This document shows positions 60,130 to 64,000 of a stretch of DNA of 64,000 nt, piece after piece. The DNA is from Novosphingobium sp. AAP83 (lineage in GTDB: Bacteria > Pseudomonadota > Alphaproteobacteria > Sphingomonadales > Sphingomonadaceae): positions 390,326 to 454,325 of the forward strand of contig NZ_LJHY01000022.1 of NCBI RefSeq assembly GCF_001295795.1, given 5' to 3'. Made by a program: the position numbers and the translations under genes. The notes below the pieces were generated by a model. It did no database searches. It was not told the origin of the DNA and saw nothing but the letters and a program-made list of their open reading frames with translations. The first letter of the stretch is position 1. Every line of letters starts with the position of its first letter.

Positions 60130-62793
60130 TTACCCCAAAGCCGCTTGCGCTGCGGCCAGCCTGGCAATGGGAACGCGATATGGGCTGGCAGAGACATAAT
60201 CGAGGCCGGTCTTTTCGCAGAACGCGATCGAGGCCGGATCACCGCCATGTTCGCCGCAGATGCCCAGCTTCAGATCAGGCCGGGTCTTGCGACCACGTTC
60301 AGCGGCGAGTTCCACCAATTGGCCAACGCCTTCGATATCAAGGCTGACAAACGGATCGCGAGGGTAGATGCCCTGTTCCACATAAGGGTTCAGGAAGCGC
60401 GCGGCATCGTCACGGCTTACGCCCAGCGTGGTCTGGGTCAGATCGTTGGTGCCAAACGAGAAGAACTTGGCTTCTTCGGCAATCTCACCGGCCATCAGCG
60501 CCGCACGTGGCAGTTCGATCATGGTGCCGACCATGTATTCGAGCGTTCGGCCCTTTTCGGCGAAGACTTCGAGCGCAACCCGGTCAACCAACGCACGCAA
60601 GATTTCCAGCTCCTTGCGCGTGGCAACGAGCGGGATCATCACTTCGGGGATCGGCGCATCGCCAGACTGTTCGGCAACGTCGCACGCTGCTTCAAAGATG
60701 GCCCGCGCCTGCATCTCGTAGATTTCAGGGAAGGTGATGCCCAATCGGCAGCCGCGATGGCCAAGCATCGGGTTGAATTCATGGAGTTCACCTGCACGGC
60801 GCTTCAAGTGCTCAACACCAAGCCCGGTCACTTGTGCCAGATCGGCGAATTCGGCATCGCCATGCGGCAGGAATTCATGCAGCGGCGGGTCGAGCAGACG
60901 GATCGTGACAGGCAGGCCGGCCATCACCTCGAAAATCGATTGGAAATCGCTGCGCTGTTCGGGCAGCAGCTTGGCCAAGGCCTTGCGGCGACCGGCTTCG
61001 TCTTCGGCCAGAATCATCTGGCGCACCGCCGAAATGCGGCCCGCTTCGAAGAACATGTGCTCGGTCCGGCACAGGCCGATGCCTTCGGCACCGAACTGGC
61101 GCGCGACCTGGCAATCGAGCGGCGTTTCGGCGTTGGTGCGCACTTTCATGCGGCGGTGCTTGTCGGCCCACACCATCAGTGTACCGAAATCGCCGACGAG
61201 TTCGGGTTCCACCGTGGCGACTTTACCCGCCATCACATCACCGTTCGATCCATCAAGGGTGATCACGTCACCTTCCTTGATTTCACGATTGCCGATGCGC
61301 GCGGTGCGGGCATTCATGTCGATCGACAATGCCGAAGCGCCCGAAACGCAAGGGCGGCCCATGCCACGCGCAACCACCGCCGCGTGTGATGTCATGCCGC
61401 CACGCGCCGTCAGGATACCGCGTGCTGCGTGCATGCCGTGGATGTCTTCGGGCGAAGTCTCAACCCGCACGAGGATCACCGCATCGCCGCGTTCGGCAAG
61501 CAGTTGCGCGGTATCGGCATCAAACACCACCGCGCCCGATGCCGCGCCCGGAGAAGCCGGCAGGCCCCGCGTCAACACATCGCGCGCAGCCTTGGGATCG
61601 AGCGTCGGGTGAAGCAATTGGTCAAGCGCCATCGGATCAATCCGGCGGATCGCGGTGGCTTCATCGATAAGGCCTTCGCCCACCATGTCGACTGCCATTT
61701 TCAGCGCGGCCTTGGCGGTGCGCTTGCCCGAACGGGTTTGCAGCATCCACAGCTTACCCTGCTCCACCGTGAACTCGATGTCCTGCATATCGGTGTAATG
61801 CTTTTCGAGCAGGTCAAACACGGCGGCCAGTTCGGCGTAAGCGTCGGGCATCGCCTCTTCCATCGACAGCGGCTTGGCGGCGGCGCGTTCGCGTGCGGCT
61901 TTGGTCAGGTACTGCGGCGTGCGGATGCCTGCGACAACATCCTCGCCCTGCGCGTTGACCAGCCATTCGCCGTAATAGGCGCGCTCGCCCGTGGCGGGAT
62001 CGCGGGTGAAGGCAACACCGGTGGCCGACGTTTCGCCCATGTTGCCGAAAACCATGGCTTGCACGTTGACAGCGGTGCCCCAATCGGCGGGAATATCGTT
62101 CAGGCGGCGATAGACCTTTGCGCGGTCCGATTCCCATGAATCGAACACCGCGCCGATGGCACCCCACAATTGTTCATGCACATCTTGCGGGAACGGGCGG
62201 CCAAGCTGTTCTGCTACGATGGCCTTGTATTCGCCGACCAGCGCCTGCCAATGCTCAGCACCAAGTTCAACATCGTTGAAGAAGCCGTTGTCTTCCTTGA
62301 CGATTTCAAGCGCATCTTCAAAGCGGTGATGGTCAAGCCCCAACACCACGTCGGAATACATCTGGATGAAGCGGCGATAGCTGTCCCACGCAAAGCGCGG
62401 ATCGCCCGATCCGGCGGCCAAGCCTTCAACCGTCAGGTCATTCAGACCAAGGTTGAGCACAGTGTCCATCATGCCCGGCATCGAGACGCGCGCGCCCGAG
62501 CGCACCGAAACCAGAAGCGGGTTCACAGGATCGCCAAACACACGGCCCGTGGCGGCTTCGACATGTTTCACGCCATCGGCCACGCCTGCGCGCAGCGCAT
62601 CGTCAAAGGTTTTGCCGTTCGCGTTGTAGGCCGTGCAAACTTCGGTGGTGATCGTAAAGCCCGGAGGCACCGGCAGGCCGATGCCAGCCATTTCGGCAAG
62701 GTTCGAACCCTTGCCGCCCACAATGGTCTTGTCCTTGGCGCGCGCGTCGGACGACACGGCGCCACCGCCGAAATGGAATACGTATGCGCTCAT
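60130..62793 (-). CDS. ppdK: Pyruvate, phosphate dikinase
   Basis: PpdK interconverts pyruvate plus ATP plus Pi with PEP plus AMP plus PPi. The 887-residue product has the nucleotide-binding domain (TIVGGKGSNLAEMAGIGLPVPPGFTITTEVC), the swivelling His domain (LTARGGMTSHAAVVARGMGRPCVSG, with catalytic His) and the PEP/pyruvate barrel (GLCRTEHMF; FFSFGTNDLTQTTLG; GICGEHGGDPASI, with catalytic Cys). Length is normal. It lies 66 bp downstream of glyS, an order often seen in alphaproteobacteria. Confidence 0.97.
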   Translation of the reverse strand: MSAYVFHFGGGAVSSDARAKDKTIVGGKGSNLAEMAGIGLPVPPGFTITTEVCTAYNANGKTFDDALRAGVADGVKHVEAATGRVFGDPVNPLLVSVRSGARVSMPGMMDTVLNLGLNDLTVEGLAAGSGDPRFAWDSYRRFIQMYSDVVLGLDHHRFEDALEIVKEDNGFFNDVELGAEHWQALVGEYKAIVAEQLGRPFPQDVHEQLWGAIGAVFDSWESDRAKVYRRLNDIPADWGTAVNVQAMVFGNMGETSATGVAFTRDPATGERAYYGEWLVNAQGEDVVAGIRTPQYLTKAARERAAAKPLSMEEAMPDAYAELAAVFDLLEKHYTDMQDIEFTVEQGKLWMLQTRSGKRTAKAALKMAVDMVGEGLIDEATAIRRIDPMALDQLLHPTLDPKAARDVLTRGLPASPGAASGAVVFDADTAQLLAERGDAVILVRVETSPEDIHGMHAARGILTARGGMTSHAAVVARGMGRPCVSGASALSIDMNARTARIGNREIKEGDVITLDGSNGDVMAGKVATVEPELVGDFGTLMVWADKHRRMKVRTNAETPLDCQVARQFGAEGIGLCRTEHMFFEAGRISAVRQMILAEDEAGRRKALAKLLPEQRSDFQSIFEVMAGLPVTIRLLDPPLHEFLPHGDAEFADLAQVTGLGVEHLKRRAGELHEFNPMLGHRGCRLGITFPEIYEMQARAIFEAACDVAEQSGDAPIPEVMIPLVATRKELEILRALVDRVALEVFAEKGRTLEYMVGTMIELPRAALMAGEIAEEAKFFSFGTNDLTQTTLGVSRDDAARFLNPYVEQGIYPRDPFVSLDIEGVGQLVELAAERGRKTRPDLKLGICGEHGGDPASIAFCEKTGLDYVSASPYRVPIARLAAAQAALG

Positions 62794-62859
62794 GCGGTAA
62801 CGATGCCCCTTGCGTTTTTTGTCTTTCCCGACCGGTTAACCCCGATCTTCGGAAGCTAC

Positions 62860-64000
62860 TTAACCTTCAATGTATGAAAAGTCCGCTACTTTGTGCACCG
62901 CAACACGAAAACGATCAAGCAGCGTAAGCCGGCTTGCCCTTTTGGCCGCGTCGGGATCATTGATCATCACCGCTTCAAAGAAGGCATCAATCGGCGCGCG
63001 CAAACTGGCGAGCGCGGCCATCGCGGCGGTGAAGTCCTCGGCTGCGATAGCCGATTCCGCCTGCGGTTCTGCGGCATTCAGCGCATCGATCAGCGCCTGT
63101 TCGGCAGGTTCGCGGGTATAATCCGCATCCACCGGCGTGAACTCCTCCTTCTTGAGGATATTCGCCGCGCGCTTGTACCCGGCCAAAAGGTTGGTGCCGT
63201 CTTCGGTGGTCACGAAAGCTTGCAGCGCGTGAACGCGCGCGAGCAGGCGGACGAGATCATCCTCACCGCCGAGCGCGAATACGGCGTCGATCAGATCGTG
63301 GCGAACGCCTGCTTCGCGTTGCTGGACTTTGAGGCGGTCGGCGAAGAAGTCTAGCACTTGTATTGCTAGTGCCTCTCCAGCGCCCACCTCAACTTCGTTC
63401 ATTGGGCGATTTGGATTAAAACCGTGCATAATGCTAACCATCAAACGCCCAAGATGCTCTTGGCAACCTTTGATGTTCTTACCACGAAGTTTGCTTAACT
63501 CGGCCACCATTTGAGCATTTAGGTAGGTTCCCCTCACTAAATCGAACGTATGGAAAACGACGCGAGAGACCGATAGGCGCAAAGAATTAGCTTGAACAAG
63601 GCTGAGAATACCGATTGCTGATCTGCGTAACGCGAAAGGGTCTTTTGAGCCAGAAGGTGGCATTCCCGCAGCAAAGAAAGAAATTAACGTATCCAGTTTA
63701 TCCGCCAGCGCCACGGCCACCGTTACCGGCGCGGTTGGAACGTCATCGCCCTGCCCTACCGGTTTGTAGTGATCGCGGATGGCGTCGGCTACGGCGTCGG
63801 GGAGGCCTTCGGCGCGGGCGTAGTAGCCGCCCATGAGGCCCTGGAGTTCGGGGAATTCACCGACCATTTCGGTGACGAGATCAGCCTTGCAAAGACGCGC
63901 GGCGAGTTCGGCCTGATCGGCCAACTGCTCCCTCTCCCCTTCAGGGGAGAGGGCCGGGGTGTGGGGGGTTGCGGGCGCAGCGTTTGCCGCCCCCCCCCCC
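62860..64000 (-). CDS. glyS: Glycyl-tRNA synthetase beta subunit, 5' part outside window
   Basis: The visible 379 residues are the C-terminal half of GlyS ([54 protein letters not shown]). It ends with an anticodon-binding-like domain. Two oddities lie here. Between about 63350 and 63690 the DNA becomes AT-richer, and the protein between [10 protein letters not shown] and FFADRLKV is longer and less typical than usual. At 63925-63985 the frame passes through a REP-like palindrome, giving a Pro/Ala-rich insert ([20 protein letters not shown]). The frame stays open to 64000, which ends in 11 C. Confidence 0.9.
   Translation of the reverse strand, partial: GGGAANAAPATPHTPALSPEGEREQLADQAELAARLCKADLVTEMVGEFPELQGLMGGYYARAEGLPDAVADAIRDHYKPVGQGDDVPTAPVTVAVALADKLDTLISFFAAGMPPSGSKDPFALRRSAIGILSLVQANSLRLSVSRVVFHTFDLVRGTYLNAQMVAELSKLRGKNIKGCQEHLGRLMVSIMHGFNPNRPMNEVEVGAGEALAIQVLDFFADRLKVQQREAGVRHDLIDAVFALGGEDDLVRLLARVHALQAFVTTEDGTNLLAGYKRAANILKKEEFTPVDADYTREPAEQALIDALNAAEPQAESAIAAEDFTAAMAALASLRAPIDAFFEAVMINDPDAAKRASRLTLLDRFRVAVHKVADFSYIEG
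63930..63953. repeat. REP-like palindrome inside glyS
   Basis: The 11-bp arms CCCTCTCCCCT and AGGGGAGAGGG enclose TC. GCCGGGGTGTGG follows, the same style as the tail at 45417. The glyS frame reads through it without a stop. Confidence 0.78.

Overview
The window looks like the chromosome of a GC-rich alphaproteobacterium, most likely of the order Sphingomonadales (Novosphingobium/Sphingopyxis/Erythrobacteraceae-like). This is inferred from codon use, from protein family resemblance, and from conserved blocks such as aroQ-accB-accC, glyS-ppdK, yajC-secD-secF and rsmI-yraN-gshB. I ran no database search, so the genus is a guess. The sequence ends in a run of 11 C inside glyS, which may be a contig edge.

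Layout. 1-6282 is core: a Tat-exported DUF885 protein (cut by the window start), an XRE regulator translationally linked to a family-4 glycosyltransferase, and the secF/secD/yajC export operon. A tRNA-Pro(GGG) gene with a good promoter follows at 6283-6359. A 17.7-kb integrative element occupies 6315-24087. It is bounded by a perfect 46-bp direct repeat of the tRNA 3' end (attL 6315-6360, attR 24042-24087) and carries a tyrosine integrase next to attR. Inside are an AlpA-type regulator, a mobilisation module (small accessory proteins, TraD-like coupling ATPase, MobF relaxase-helicase), a HigBA pair, a defence block, HipBA, an ArdC-type antirestriction protein and an XRE protein. No mating-pair-formation genes are present, so it reads as an integrative mobilisable element (IME) that would depend on a helper conjugation system.

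The defence block (14345-19191) is the most interesting part. It holds the front half of an MmeI-like DNA methyltransferase fused by deletion to the tail of a helicase-like gene. An intact GIY-YIG nuclease gene follows, and three bases later comes an AbiA-like reverse transcriptase with a C-terminal HEPN motif. That reverse transcriptase is broken by one in-frame TGA seven codons before its YVDD active site. The ancestral order methyltransferase-helicase-GIY-YIG-RT/HEPN may be a composite anti-phage locus that is now decaying.

24126-35464 is core or lineage-specific: a subtilisin-like autotransporter with 14-residue tandem repeats, a TPR hybrid histidine kinase and a lone receiver on one strand (a likely signalling unit), a divergent EAL phosphodiesterase, a holin-like protein, a lipoprotein, then aroQ-accB-accC with a clear terminator. 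35546-42244 holds dedA, gshB, a tiny His/Asp-rich exported protein, yraN, rsmI, an LpoA-like lipoprotein and parE. An AT-richer insert at 42289-43482 carries an Mrr-type restriction enzyme and an orphan ParD-like antitoxin. 43526-64000 returns to housekeeping genes: a TonB-like protein, a moxR gene preceded by three phased TGAC-N6-GTCA sites, a GST, an L,D-transpeptidase, a CoxE-like VWA protein, namZ, a DOMON-like protein, tyrS, PilZ, MFS, cysK, a dienelactone hydrolase, an acyl-CoA dehydrogenase with its MerR/LiuR-like regulator, hisI, comF, a methyltransferase, ppdK and partial glyS. Palindromic REP-like elements lie between genes, and one of them sits in frame inside glyS.
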